Part shown: positions 1-5,050 of the stretch, piece by piece | Layout: the number at the start of each line of letters is the position of its first letter | Numbering within the stretch: the stretch's first letter is position 1 | Assembly (NCBI GenBank): GCA_023252065.1 | Contig: JAHEXO010000038.1 | Location: 4,965-10,014, forward strand | Direction of reading: 5' to 3' | Length of the DNA: 5,050 bases | Origin: Nocardioides sp. | GTDB taxonomy: Bacteria; Actinomycetota; Actinomycetes; Propionibacteriales; Nocardioidaceae | Made by a program: the position numbers and the translations under genes | Notes under the pieces: model-generated | Databases searched by the model: none | Told to the model about the DNA's origin: nothing | The model's input: the letters and a program-made list of their open reading frames with translations, nothing else

Positions 1-1
1 C

Positions 2-157
2 GCGCTCCTGGCGGGTTCGCTGTGGGCCCTGCTCGCTCTGCCGCTCGAGTGGGCGCTGCTCCGATGGGGCGCCGTGCTGCCCGAGGAGCACTACCTGGAG
101 GAGAAGTTCGGGAGTGCCTACACCGACTATGCCGGCCGGGTCCGCCGCTGGCTCTAG
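2..157 (+). CDS. C-terminal fragment of an ICMT/PEMT-like membrane methyltransferase (5' end outside window)
   Basis: The frame is open from the left edge to a TAG at 155-157 and gives the last 51 residues of a protein. It starts with a hydrophobic stretch (about residues 1-26, LLAGSLWALLALPLEW and following) and ends in PEEHYLEEKFG, then YTDYAGRVRRWL. An EE pair followed by L, then FG, Y, Y, V and R at these spacings is the C-terminal signature of the isoprenylcysteine carboxyl methyltransferase / phospholipid methyltransferase superfamily. In that superfamily this tail, just after the last membrane helix, helps form the S-adenosylmethionine pocket. The bacterial substrate is unknown; most such proteins are annotated only as isoprenylcysteine carboxylmethyltransferase family. 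The catalytic core lies outside the window, so substrate and completeness cannot be judged. The cupin gene follows on the same strand after 32 bases, so the two could share a transcript. Confidence 0.8.
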   Translation, partial: ALLAGSLWALLALPLEWALLRWGAVLPEEHYLEEKFGSAYTDYAGRVRRWL

Positions 158-189
158 TCGAGCGGGACCGCTCGCCGGGACTCCCTACG

Positions 190-537
190 ATGAGAGGCGT
201 GAAGATCCTTGCGGGCGCGGGAGCCTACGTCGCGTCGACGAGCAGCCACTGGCAAGAGCACCTGACCGTGCCCGACCTCAGCTGTGGCACCTACTCACTG
301 CCCGCCGGCGGCACGGATCCCCAGGCACCGCACACCGAGGACGAGATCTACCTCGTCACCCGTGGGCGCGCCACGCTGTGGACCCCCGACCGGGTCACAC
401 CCCTGGGACCGGGTGACGTGGCCTTCGTCCCTGCCGGCGAGGAGCACCGTTTCGTCGACGTCGTCGAGGACTTCGCGGTGGTGGTCGTGTTCGGGCCGGC
501 CGAGTACTCGCGGGCCGGAGGCCACCAGTCCGGCTAG
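190..537 (+). CDS. Single-domain cupin protein, 115 aa
   Basis: This is a small beta-barrel protein of the RmlC-like cupin superfamily. Cupin motif 1 is seen around residues 40-59 (APHTEDEIYLVTRG), with likely metal ligands His48 and Glu52. Motif 2 is at residues 75-86 (GDVAFVPAGEEH), with His86 as the third ligand. The first His of the usual HxH pair is Ala46, so the metal site would have three protein ligands, as in the PHxxDE-type cupin subfamily. Most of the protein is one cupin domain, with no signal peptide or membrane segment, so it is probably cytoplasmic. The ATG at 190 is chosen because the homologous region begins there; an upstream ATG at 22 would overlap the methyltransferase in another frame. 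The Shine-Dalgarno is weak (GGGA around 178-181). Function is unassigned; it could be a small-molecule-binding protein, isomerase or dioxygenase. Its stop overlaps the stop of the convergent ABM gene. Confidence 0.88.
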   Translation: MRGVKILAGAGAYVASTSSHWQEHLTVPDLSCGTYSLPAGGTDPQAPHTEDEIYLVTRGRATLWTPDRVTPLGPGDVAFVPAGEEHRFVDVVEDFAVVVVFGPAEYSRAGGHQSG

Positions 538-845
538 GGAACGAGGTCGGCGAGCACCGTCAGGTCGGTGTACTCGGGCGCACCTGCGAGCACCTCTGTC
601 AGGTTCTTGCGGAGGGCCTGGACGCCTTCCTCGCGCCGAGGGTCGGCCTCGCGGCCGCGGGCCTTCTCCTCGCTCTCGAAGACGACCAGCACGAAGACGT
701 GCAGGGGGTCGTTCTGGTCCTGCATGACCATCGTGCGGAGCAGGCCCGAGTCCGGCTGCTCGAAGGTCCGCAGCTGTTCCATGGCCATGCCGACGGCATC
801 GACCTGGCCCTCCTTGACGCGGATGCTGCTCAGCTGGGCCCACAT
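534..845 (-). CDS. ABM-like (antibiotic biosynthesis monooxygenase) dimeric alpha/beta-barrel protein, 103 aa
   Basis: The length of 103 residues fits a single ABM domain, a ferredoxin-like fold that forms dimers. The order of elements matches: an N-terminal strand (WAQLSSIRVKEGQ, residues 2-14), a helix (VDAVGMAMEQLRTF), a strand pair around residues 34-57 (GLLRTMVMQDQNDP, then LHVFVLVVFES), a charged helix (about 58-88), and a last strand near YTDLTVLADL. Members include cofactor-free monooxygenases, haem-degrading enzymes and many proteins with no known reaction. There are no diagnostic catalytic residues here that choose between these, so the substrate is unknown. The ATG start has a good Shine-Dalgarno (AGGAGAGGA at 851-859). 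The gene lies downstream of the AGMO-like hydroxylase on the same strand with a 100-base gap, so co-transcription is possible but not clear. Confidence 0.82.
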   Translation of the reverse strand: MWAQLSSIRVKEGQVDAVGMAMEQLRTFEQPDSGLLRTMVMQDQNDPLHVFVLVVFESEEKARGREADPRREEGVQALRKNLTEVLAGAPEYTDLTVLADLVP

Positions 846-945
846 GTCGGTCCTCTCCTGCGATCCCGTAGGTGGCGCCGAGTGTTGTCGCGCCGGGAGC
901 TTGCGGCAATGCCGGTCCAGACCAGTCGAGCGGGTGAAGCCGCGT
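846..945. other. Intergenic gap between the AGMO-like and ABM-like genes
   Basis: Apart from the ABM ribosome binding site, this 100-base gap holds no gene. No strong hairpin followed by a T-run was found, so an intrinsic terminator for the hydroxylase is not supported. A TTGCCG on the minus strand could serve as a -35 element for the ABM gene, but no convincing -10 hexamer follows, so no promoter is called. Confidence 0.5.
851..859 (-). promoter_or_regulatory. Ribosome binding site of the ABM-like gene
   Basis: AGGAGAGGA on the minus strand lies five bases before the ATG at 845-843. It is a near-ideal complement to the 16S rRNA 3' end and supports this start. Confidence 0.7.
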
Positions 946-2100
946 TCAGGCCACGCGGCGCGTGGAGGACCACCCCGGGCCGCGCAGCACGAACGACCAT
1001 CGGTCGCGCCAGGTGCGCGCCGAGGCGACGTCCTCGGTCATGTCGACCCACTCGTGGCCGGCGATGGTGACCGGGTTGTAGGAGTCGATGTTCTTGGTCA
1101 ACCCGTAGACGACCGGCTCGTCCTCGTTCTCGAACGTCCCGAACAGCTTGTCCCAGAGGATGAGGATGCTGCCGTGGTTGCGGTCGAGGTACTGCCGGTT
1201 GGACCCGTGGTGCACGCGGTGGTGCGAGGGCGTGTTGAACACCCTCTCCACCCAGCCGAGCCGCTTGATCGCCTCGGTGTGGATCCAGAACTGGTAGATC
1301 AGGTTGATCCCGCGCGCCTGCTCGATCAGGCCGGGGCGCACCCCGGCCAGGGCGAGCAGCCCGTAGGGCACGCTCAGCGTGATGCCCTCCGCCACGGGCT
1401 GCCGGAGCGCCGTCGACAGGTTGTAGTGCTCGCTGGAGTGATGGACGACGTGCACCGCCCACAGCCACCGGCTCTCGTGGCTCGCCCGGTGGTTCCAGTA
1501 GTAGACGAAGTCCCACCCGAGGATCGCTGCGCCGTAGGCCCAGGCACTGGTGCCGAGGTCGAGCGGCGACTTCTCGAACAGCCGCTTCCCGGAGGTCAGC
1601 GCCGCCCACGTCGTCGACACGACCAGCGCGGTCGACGCGACGGACGTCACCGCCAGGCCGGCGTGGGCCTTGCGGAAGGCGGGGCTCACCGCCCCCCGCT
1701 GGTCGGGCTCGACCGCGGCGCCCTGCCGGATCTCTGTCAGCTGCTCCTGCACGCGGCGTGCGTCGGCGGGGACCGTCTGCGGCTCGGGCAGGCGACCGTC
1801 CCTGAGCCGCCGGTGGATCACGTCGCCGACGGTGGTCAGCACGGCCGTCGCCGCCCCCAGCGCCAGCAGCGTCCGGCCGTGCCGGCCGACTCCCGGGGTG
1901 ACCGGGTCTAGCACCTTCTTGGCGACGTACGGGGCGATCAGGCTGCCGAGGCCCATCGACAGGCTCGCGACGGTGTCGGCCAGCTGGTAGTCGCCGGCGC
2001 GCGTCCCCGGCTCGACCGGGTGTGAGCGCTGCCAGAGGTACTCCGCTCCCATCGCCCCGATGAATGCCGGGATCGCCGCCACTGTCAGATCGACCTTCAC
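946..2100 (-). CDS. AGMO-like (alkylglycerol monooxygenase / TMEM195-type) fatty acid hydroxylase superfamily protein, 384 aa
   Basis: This is an integral membrane di-iron oxygenase of the sterol desaturase / fatty acid hydroxylase superfamily. The histidine clusters are complete, counting from the chosen start: HRASH (204-208), HVVHH (217-221), His274 in FWIHTE, and HHRVHH (293-298). The surroundings HHSSEHYNLSTALRQ (220-234), NTPSHHRVHHG (289-299) and WDKLFGTFE (316-324) closely match animal alkylglycerol monooxygenase as I recall it, more specifically than generic sterol desaturases. That enzyme hydroxylates ether lipids using tetrahydrobiopterin; the bacterial substrate and reductant are unknown. 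Predicted membrane segments are about 4-23, 42-58, 76-95, 147-168 and 183-202, with more hydrophobic stretches after the second His cluster. A charged, probably soluble segment (about 96-145) lies between the third and fourth and seems to be an insertion relative to the animal enzyme. The GTG start at 2100 is preferred: AGGA sits seven bases upstream and the membrane domain begins at once. An upstream ATG at 2295 would overlap the divergent gene. Confidence 0.88.
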   Translation of the reverse strand: MKVDLTVAAIPAFIGAMGAEYLWQRSHPVEPGTRAGDYQLADTVASLSMGLGSLIAPYVAKKVLDPVTPGVGRHGRTLLALGAATAVLTTVGDVIHRRLRDGRLPEPQTVPADARRVQEQLTEIRQGAAVEPDQRGAVSPAFRKAHAGLAVTSVASTALVVSTTWAALTSGKRLFEKSPLDLGTSAWAYGAAILGWDFVYYWNHRASHESRWLWAVHVVHHSSEHYNLSTALRQPVAEGITLSVPYGLLALAGVRPGLIEQARGINLIYQFWIHTEAIKRLGWVERVFNTPSHHRVHHGSNRQYLDRNHGSILILWDKLFGTFENEDEPVVYGLTKNIDSYNPVTIAGHEWVDMTEDVASARTWRDRWSFVLRGPGWSSTRRVA

Positions 2101-2107
2101 GCGGCCA

Positions 2108-2111
2108 TCCT
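2108..2111 (-). promoter_or_regulatory. Ribosome binding site deciding the GTG start of the AGMO-like gene
   Basis: AGGA on the minus strand with a seven-base spacer to the GTG at 2100-2098. It selects the GTG over the in-frame ATG at 2295, which would put 65 extra non-conserved residues on the protein and read through the divergent intergenic region into the neighbouring gene. Confidence 0.6.
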
Positions 2112-2118
2112 GCCCGAT

Positions 2119-2139
2119 CCGGGCTAGGTCCCAGCCCGG
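2119..2139 (-). other. GC-rich hairpin in the probable leader of the AGMO-like gene
   Basis: CCGGGCT and AGCCCGG form a perfect 7-bp inverted repeat around a seven-base loop. On the minus strand it ends 18 bases before the GTG start, just upstream of the Shine-Dalgarno. It has no T-run on either side, so it is not a standard intrinsic terminator. It could be an mRNA leader stem that affects translation or stability, or a chance fold in GC-rich DNA. Confidence 0.4.
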
Positions 2140-2154
2140 CTGTCCGGCGACGGC

Positions 2155-2199
2155 CACTGCGGCAGAATGCCCATCGCAGTGAGGACATGCCCACTGCAG
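2155..2199. repeat. Operator-like repeats in the divergent intergenic region
   Basis: Two copies of ATGCCCA followed by two variable bases and GCAG start at 2167 and 2187, exactly 20 bases apart (11 of 13 positions identical). A perfect 7-bp inverted repeat, CACTGCG (2155-2161) and CGCAGTG (2175-2181), overlaps the first copy, with 20 bases between arm starts. CACTGC appears again at 2192-2197. Spacing of about two helical turns is typical of regulator binding sites. The block lies 29 bases upstream of the NTF2-like start and 54 bases upstream of the hydroxylase start, so it could control both. No clear -35/-10 pair was found, and no regulator gene is in the window. Confidence 0.4.
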
Positions 2200-2215
2200 G
2201 AGCGGCTCGGGCCTG

Positions 2216-2221
2216 AAGGAG
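2216..2221 (+). promoter_or_regulatory. Ribosome binding site of the NTF2-like gene
   Basis: AAGGAG lies seven bases before the ATG at 2229. It is a strong Shine-Dalgarno that fixes this start over the second in-frame ATG at 2244. Confidence 0.75.
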
Positions 2222-2228
2222 AGGCGCC

Positions 2229-2606
2229 ATGAACCCCTCGGCGATGTTCGACGAGTCCGAGATCCGAGCTGCGGAGCGGCGTCTGGAGGTCTCACTCGAG
2301 GCGGAGGATCCCGTCGCGTGGGTCTTCGACTACACCGAGGACGCGGTGTTCGGAAGCGGCGAGCACGTCGTGGAAGGCCGGCCGGCCCTGCTCGACATGG
2401 CCAGGTCGATGCGAGCTCTGAGCTCGGTGTCCATCCGGCCGCTCCGGACCGAGGGCCGAGACGGGCTGGCCACGGTCTGGTGCGAGGCGACCTGGGTCAG
2501 CGGAGCGGCCGGTGACGACCCCACCGACGTCCGGGTAGGAGGGGTGATCGTCTGGCGCAAGGAGCCGGACGGCGTGTGGCGAGTCGTCATGGAGCACATC
2601 GGGTGA
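2229..2606 (+). CDS. SnoaL/DUF4440-like NTF2-fold protein, 125 aa
   Basis: The length and pattern fit the NTF2-like superfamily (SnoaL, DUF4440, YybH-like). An N-terminal helix (residues 8-24, ESEIRAAERRLEVSLEAED) is followed by WVFDYTEDAVFGSGEHVVEGRPAL (31-54). That is the usual 'act of a helix, then a D/E-rich strand, then a GR-x-A helix' arrangement. Strands follow around 66-90, 101-110 (VRVGGVIVWRK) and 116-123 (VWRVVMEH), and the GVWRV-x-MEH ending is characteristic. The fold makes a cone-shaped pocket used by cyclases, isomerases, dehydratases or simple binding proteins. No catalytic set can be assigned, so function is unknown. There is no signal peptide. The gene is divergent from the AGMO-like hydroxylase across a repeat-bearing region and ends three bases before the stop of the convergent MMPL gene. 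Confidence 0.82.
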   Translation: MNPSAMFDESEIRAAERRLEVSLEAEDPVAWVFDYTEDAVFGSGEHVVEGRPALLDMARSMRALSSVSIRPLRTEGRDGLATVWCEATWVSGAAGDDPTDVRVGGVIVWRKEPDGVWRVVMEHIG

Positions 2607-2609
2607 CCA

Positions 2610-4772
2610 CTAGCCAGGGCCGGGGGCGTGCGGCTCGGCCAGGTCCACGTCGACCAGTCCGGGCTCGCCGTGCGCGTGCAGGGCCGAGGGCTCCACACGC
2701 ATGAGCCTGGCCATCCAGGCGGGCAACCACCAGTTCCACCGGCTGAAGATGACGACCAGCGACGGCACCAGCACCGCGCGGACGACCGTGGCGTCGATGA
2801 GGATGCCGACGCCGAGGCAGGTGGCGAAGACCTTGATGTCCGTGCCCGGCGCGGAGGCCAGGGCGGCGAAGGCGAAGAACAGGATGAGCGCGGCGGAGGT
2901 GACCAGCCGTCCGGTCCGGCCGATCCCGCGCACGACTGCAGCCTCGGTGGACCCACTGCGGTCGTACTCCTCGCGCATCCGGCTCAGGATGAAGACCTCG
3001 TAGTCCATCGACAGGCCGAAGAGGAACGCGAAGATCAACGGAGGCAGCCAGAAGGTCATCGCCCCGGTGGCCTCGATGCCGAACACTGCGTGCGAGCCGT
3101 TGCCGTCCTGCCAGAACCAGGTGGCCAGCCCCATCACGGCGCCCAGGCTGATCAGGTTGAGGACGACTGCCTTCAAGGGCAGCAGGACCGAGCGGAAGGT
3201 CCGCAGCAGCAGCAGGAACGTGATGAACGCGATCAGGGCGACGACGTAGGGGAAGCGGTCGTAGACCGCGTGCCGGTAGTCGACGATGGTCGCGCCGAGC
3301 CCCGCCGTACCGATGTAGCCCGGCAGCGACTGCGTGGCCGCCGTGACCGCGTCGACGACCTGGACGGAGCTCGAGTTCACGGTCTCGTCGTGGGGGATGA
3401 CGTCGATGGCGGTGCGCCCGTCGGTGCCGGGCGAGTACGCCGCGGACGCGCGGATCCCGTCGACCTTCCCGGCGGCCGCTGCGATCGCCGCGGCGTCGTT
3501 CTCGTTGTCCGCCAGCAGCACGATCGGAGAGACCACGCCGGTGCCCACGCCTCCGTCGATCAAGGTCTGCAGCGTCTGGTAGGCGGGGCTCGACGTGCCC
3601 TGGGAGGCGGTGCTGGACTGCCCGAACTGGATGTTGCGGATGGGGGCGATGAGGATCGCGAGGATGAGCAGGGCGGCCCCGCCGAACAGCCAGGGCCGCT
3701 TGACGATCATCCGGGCCCACGCCGTCCACCCGCGCGACGCCGTCCCTTCCTTACGGATGCGAGGGATGTCCACCCGTGGGCCGACGGCGGCGAGCATCGC
3801 CGGCAGCAGGGTGAGAACGACGGCGACGCTGCACAACGGGATGAGCATGCCGCCGAAACCCATGCTCTGCAGCAGCGGGACCGGGATCACGACCAGCGCG
3901 ATCAGGCTGATGGCGACCGTCACGCCGGAGGCGAACACCGCGTGGCCGGCGGTGCGCATGGAGATGCGCACCGCTTCGTGGTTGTAGTGCCCGTGGGCGA
4001 TCTCCTCCCGCCATCGCGAGACCACCAGCAACGAGTAGTCGATCGCGACGCCCAGCCCGACCAGGGCGATCAGGAACTGCACGACGAAGCTCACGTCGGT
4101 GAAGACCGTGAGAAGCAGCACGATGAGGAATGTCGTGAGGATCGAGACCGCAGCAATGAGGAGAGGGACGAGGGCGAGGAGCGAGGCGAAGACGAAGGCG
4201 AGCACGGCCAGCGCACCGAGCGCTCCGAGCAACGTCTCCTCGAGGACGCTCGGCCCGCTGTTGCTGCCACCGCCCGACTGCAGCTGCTGGTAACCGGTCA
4301 GGCCCCCGGTGAACCCGTGCTGCTTGAGCTGGGCCGCGAACGTGTCCTCGACGGCCTTCTGGTTGGGGTCGACGAACCCCTGCGGCTGTGGCTCGTAGAC
4401 GATCCCGAACGTCGTCCGGCCGTCGCTGGTGATGAACGCCTTGTCCTTGGTCCTGGAGTAGTCGACGACGCGCACCGACGGGATCTTGCGCAGGGCGTCG
4501 TACACGGCCTGCACCTCGGCGGCCGAACCCTCGACCGTCTGACCCTGGGGGACGGTCACCACGGGGACGTAGGCGGCCTGCGCCGTCGCGCCCTGGTAGG
4601 ACGCGATGATCTTCTGCTCCGTCTCGTACCCCTGCTGCCCCGGCAGCGAGAAGTCATAGCTCAACCGGTTGGGTACGGCGCCGGCCGCCGCGATCCCGGC
4701 CACGAACATGACGACCCAGAACGCGAAGATCCACCGACGGTGGGCGAGCACGAACGAAGAAAGCCGCTCCAT
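2610..4772 (-). CDS. MMPL family (RND superfamily) membrane transporter, 720 aa
   Basis: This is a full-length proton-driven exporter of the MMPL branch of the RND superfamily, located in the plasma membrane. Architecture: TM1 at about 13-33, an extracytoplasmic domain (34-180), five TM helices (about 181-330), a basic cytoplasmic linker (331-357), TM7 (about 358-378), a second extracytoplasmic domain (379-505), and five TM helices (about 506-678). The paired Asp-Tyr residues of the proton relay are present in both halves: Asp245-Tyr246 in GLGVAIDYSLLVVSRWREE and Asp590-Tyr591 in FGLSMDYEVFILSRMREE. The tail after the last helix is only about 40 residues, unlike the long C-terminal domain of mycobacterial MmpL3. 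It therefore looks more like the actinobacterial ActII-3/YdfJ-type MMPLs, which export lipids, antibiotics or drugs. The substrate cannot be told from sequence. The ATG start has GAGGAG four bases upstream and the protein begins directly with the conserved N-terminal helix. Confidence 0.93.
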   Translation of the reverse strand: MERLSSFVLAHRRWIFAFWVVMFVAGIAAAGAVPNRLSYDFSLPGQQGYETEQKIIASYQGATAQAAYVPVVTVPQGQTVEGSAAEVQAVYDALRKIPSVRVVDYSRTKDKAFITSDGRTTFGIVYEPQPQGFVDPNQKAVEDTFAAQLKQHGFTGGLTGYQQLQSGGGSNSGPSVLEETLLGALGALAVLAFVFASLLALVPLLIAAVSILTTFLIVLLLTVFTDVSFVVQFLIALVGLGVAIDYSLLVVSRWREEIAHGHYNHEAVRISMRTAGHAVFASGVTVAISLIALVVIPVPLLQSMGFGGMLIPLCSVAVVLTLLPAMLAAVGPRVDIPRIRKEGTASRGWTAWARMIVKRPWLFGGAALLILAILIAPIRNIQFGQSSTASQGTSSPAYQTLQTLIDGGVGTGVVSPIVLLADNENDAAAIAAAAGKVDGIRASAAYSPGTDGRTAIDVIPHDETVNSSSVQVVDAVTAATQSLPGYIGTAGLGATIVDYRHAVYDRFPYVVALIAFITFLLLLRTFRSVLLPLKAVVLNLISLGAVMGLATWFWQDGNGSHAVFGIEATGAMTFWLPPLIFAFLFGLSMDYEVFILSRMREEYDRSGSTEAAVVRGIGRTGRLVTSAALILFFAFAALASAPGTDIKVFATCLGVGILIDATVVRAVLVPSLVVIFSRWNWWLPAWMARLMRVEPSALHAHGEPGLVDVDLAEPHAPGPG

Positions 4773-4776
4773 GAGA

Positions 4777-4782
4777 CTCCTC
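4777..4782 (-). promoter_or_regulatory. Ribosome binding site of the MMPL gene
   Basis: GAGGAG on the minus strand, four bases before the ATG at 4772-4770. The spacer is a little short but the match is good and there is no better in-frame start nearby. Confidence 0.6.
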
Positions 4783-4825
4783 AGGCGAGAACGGGACGGC
4801 TAGGAGGTTCAGTCCCTGGTGGGAA

Positions 4826-4876
4826 GCCTCGCAGCAGGCGAGCCGTCGTGACAACCGCGTATCCGAGCCTTGTCGC
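4826..4876 (-). promoter_or_regulatory. Possible promoter/operator region upstream of the MMPL gene
   Basis: On the minus strand, TTGTCA at 4854-4849 matches five of six bases of a -35 element. Only a poor -10 candidate (GAGGCT, 4830-4825) lies 18 bases further on. TTGTCA also forms one arm of an imperfect inverted repeat, GTGACAA (4848-4854) and TTGTCGC (4870-4876), with 15 bases between arms, which could bind a regulator. A small 5-bp hairpin (CTCGC/GCGAG, 4828-4842) lies between this and the gene. The 104-base gap after the cytochrome gene leaves room for a separate promoter, but the evidence for these exact elements is weak. Confidence 0.25.
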
Positions 4877-5050
4877 TCACGGCTCGCCGGCGACCTCACG
4901 GGCCAAGGCCCCGTGCTCGCGCCGCGCCCAGCGCAGCGGGACGCGGCCGGTGCGCATCCCGGTCATGGCGCTCGGGTCCTTGGTCGCCATCACGACGTGG
5001 CCGACGACGAGCAGGCCGATGGCGAGGGCGAACCAGTCGTGCACGAACGT
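4877..5050 (-). CDS. C-terminal fragment of a membrane cytochrome b-type protein (5' end outside window)
   Basis: A frame open from the right edge gives 57 residues ending at TGA (4879-4877). It begins FVHDWFALAIGLLVVGHVVMATKDP, a membrane helix with two histidines that are candidate haem ligands or lie next to them. It continues MTGMRTGRVPLRWARREHGALAREV. A helix with VHDW and GH, then DP, GMRTG-x-V and WA-x-REH, is the pattern I associate with the C-terminus of cytochrome b/b6-domain proteins annotated as formate dehydrogenase gamma / cytochrome b561-like. These are membrane anchors that pass electrons to or from a partner oxidoreductase, often molybdenum-dependent. The partner would be upstream on this strand, outside the window. 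The call rests on a short fragment. Confidence 0.68.
   Translation of the reverse strand, partial: TFVHDWFALAIGLLVVGHVVMATKDPSAMTGMRTGRVPLRWARREHGALAREVAGEP

Noticed and set aside
22..189. N-terminal extension of the cupin from an ATG at 22
   Set aside because: It would overlap the methyltransferase gene in another frame and add a 56-residue Arg/Pro/Ala-rich segment unlike cupins. The ATG at 190 starts directly at the domain.
568..1911. A 447-codon open frame on the plus strand antisense to the ABM-like and AGMO-like genes
   Set aside because: Its translation is low-complexity (rich in V, P, R, D, H) with no recognisable domain. It runs opposite two well-supported genes and is a typical high-GC shadow frame.
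830..2230. A 466-codon minus-strand frame overlapping the AGMO-like gene in another phase
   Set aside because: The translation is Arg/Ala/Gly/Pro-rich without family motifs, while the other phase holds complete histidine clusters.
2101..2295. N-terminal extension of the AGMO-like protein from an ATG at 2295
   Set aside because: The extra 65 residues are not recognisable. They would cross the divergent intergenic region and overlap the NTF2-like gene, whereas GTG at 2100 has a well-placed AGGA.
2587..3729. A 380-codon minus-strand frame within the MMPL gene
   Set aside because: It is an Arg/His-rich shadow of the MMPL frame, whose membrane topology and Asp-Tyr motifs are intact.
4897..4915. 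CACGGG/CCCGTG inverted repeat as a terminator
   Set aside because: It lies inside the coding end of the cytochrome fragment, has no T-tract after it on the minus strand, and such folds are expected by chance in this base composition.
1..5050. Mobile element, CRISPR array, tRNA/rRNA gene, or defence/toxin-antitoxin system
   Set aside because: No transposase or integrase, terminal inverted repeats, regular spaced repeats, tRNA-like cloverleaf or known defence domain was found on either strand. All long coding frames are explained by ordinary families.

Overview
The window is a dense stretch of high-GC DNA from what is most likely an actinobacterium. The evidence is the strong G/C bias at third codon positions, a GTG start with a purine-rich Shine-Dalgarno, and the protein set: an MMPL exporter, an AGMO-like sterol-desaturase-family hydroxylase, and cupin, ABM and NTF2-fold small proteins. 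Genus cannot be read from the sequence. No rRNA, tRNA, insertion sequence, CRISPR array, integrase or phage gene was seen, and the region looks chromosomal and housekeeping/accessory rather than mobile.

Layout from left to right: (1) the last 51 codons of an isoprenylcysteine-carboxyl-methyltransferase/PEMT-like membrane methyltransferase (+, to 157); (2) a single-domain cupin (+, 190-537); (3) an antibiotic-biosynthesis-monooxygenase-like (ABM) protein (-, 534-845), whose stop codon overlaps the cupin stop in one CTAG; (4) a 100-base gap; (5) an alkylglycerol-monooxygenase-like fatty acid hydroxylase (-, 946-2100); (6) a 128-base divergent intergenic region with a GC-rich hairpin and repeated ATGCCCA/CACTGC elements; (7) a SnoaL/NTF2-like small protein (+, 2229-2606); (8) a 720-residue MMPL/RND-type transporter (-, 2610-4772), tail to tail with the previous gene with only three bases between them; (9) a 104-base gap; (10) the C-terminal 57 codons of a membrane cytochrome b-type protein (-, 4877 to the window edge).

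No biosynthetic cluster or defence system is evident. Three of the membrane proteins (methyltransferase, AGMO-like hydroxylase, MMPL transporter) belong to families that act on lipids or hydrophobic molecules, but the genes alternate in strand and do not form one operon, so a shared pathway is only a possibility. The most notable items are the AGMO-like hydroxylase, which has the animal ether-lipid-oxygenase signature plus a long internal insertion, and the repeat-rich divergent intergenic region next to it. The rest is ordinary.
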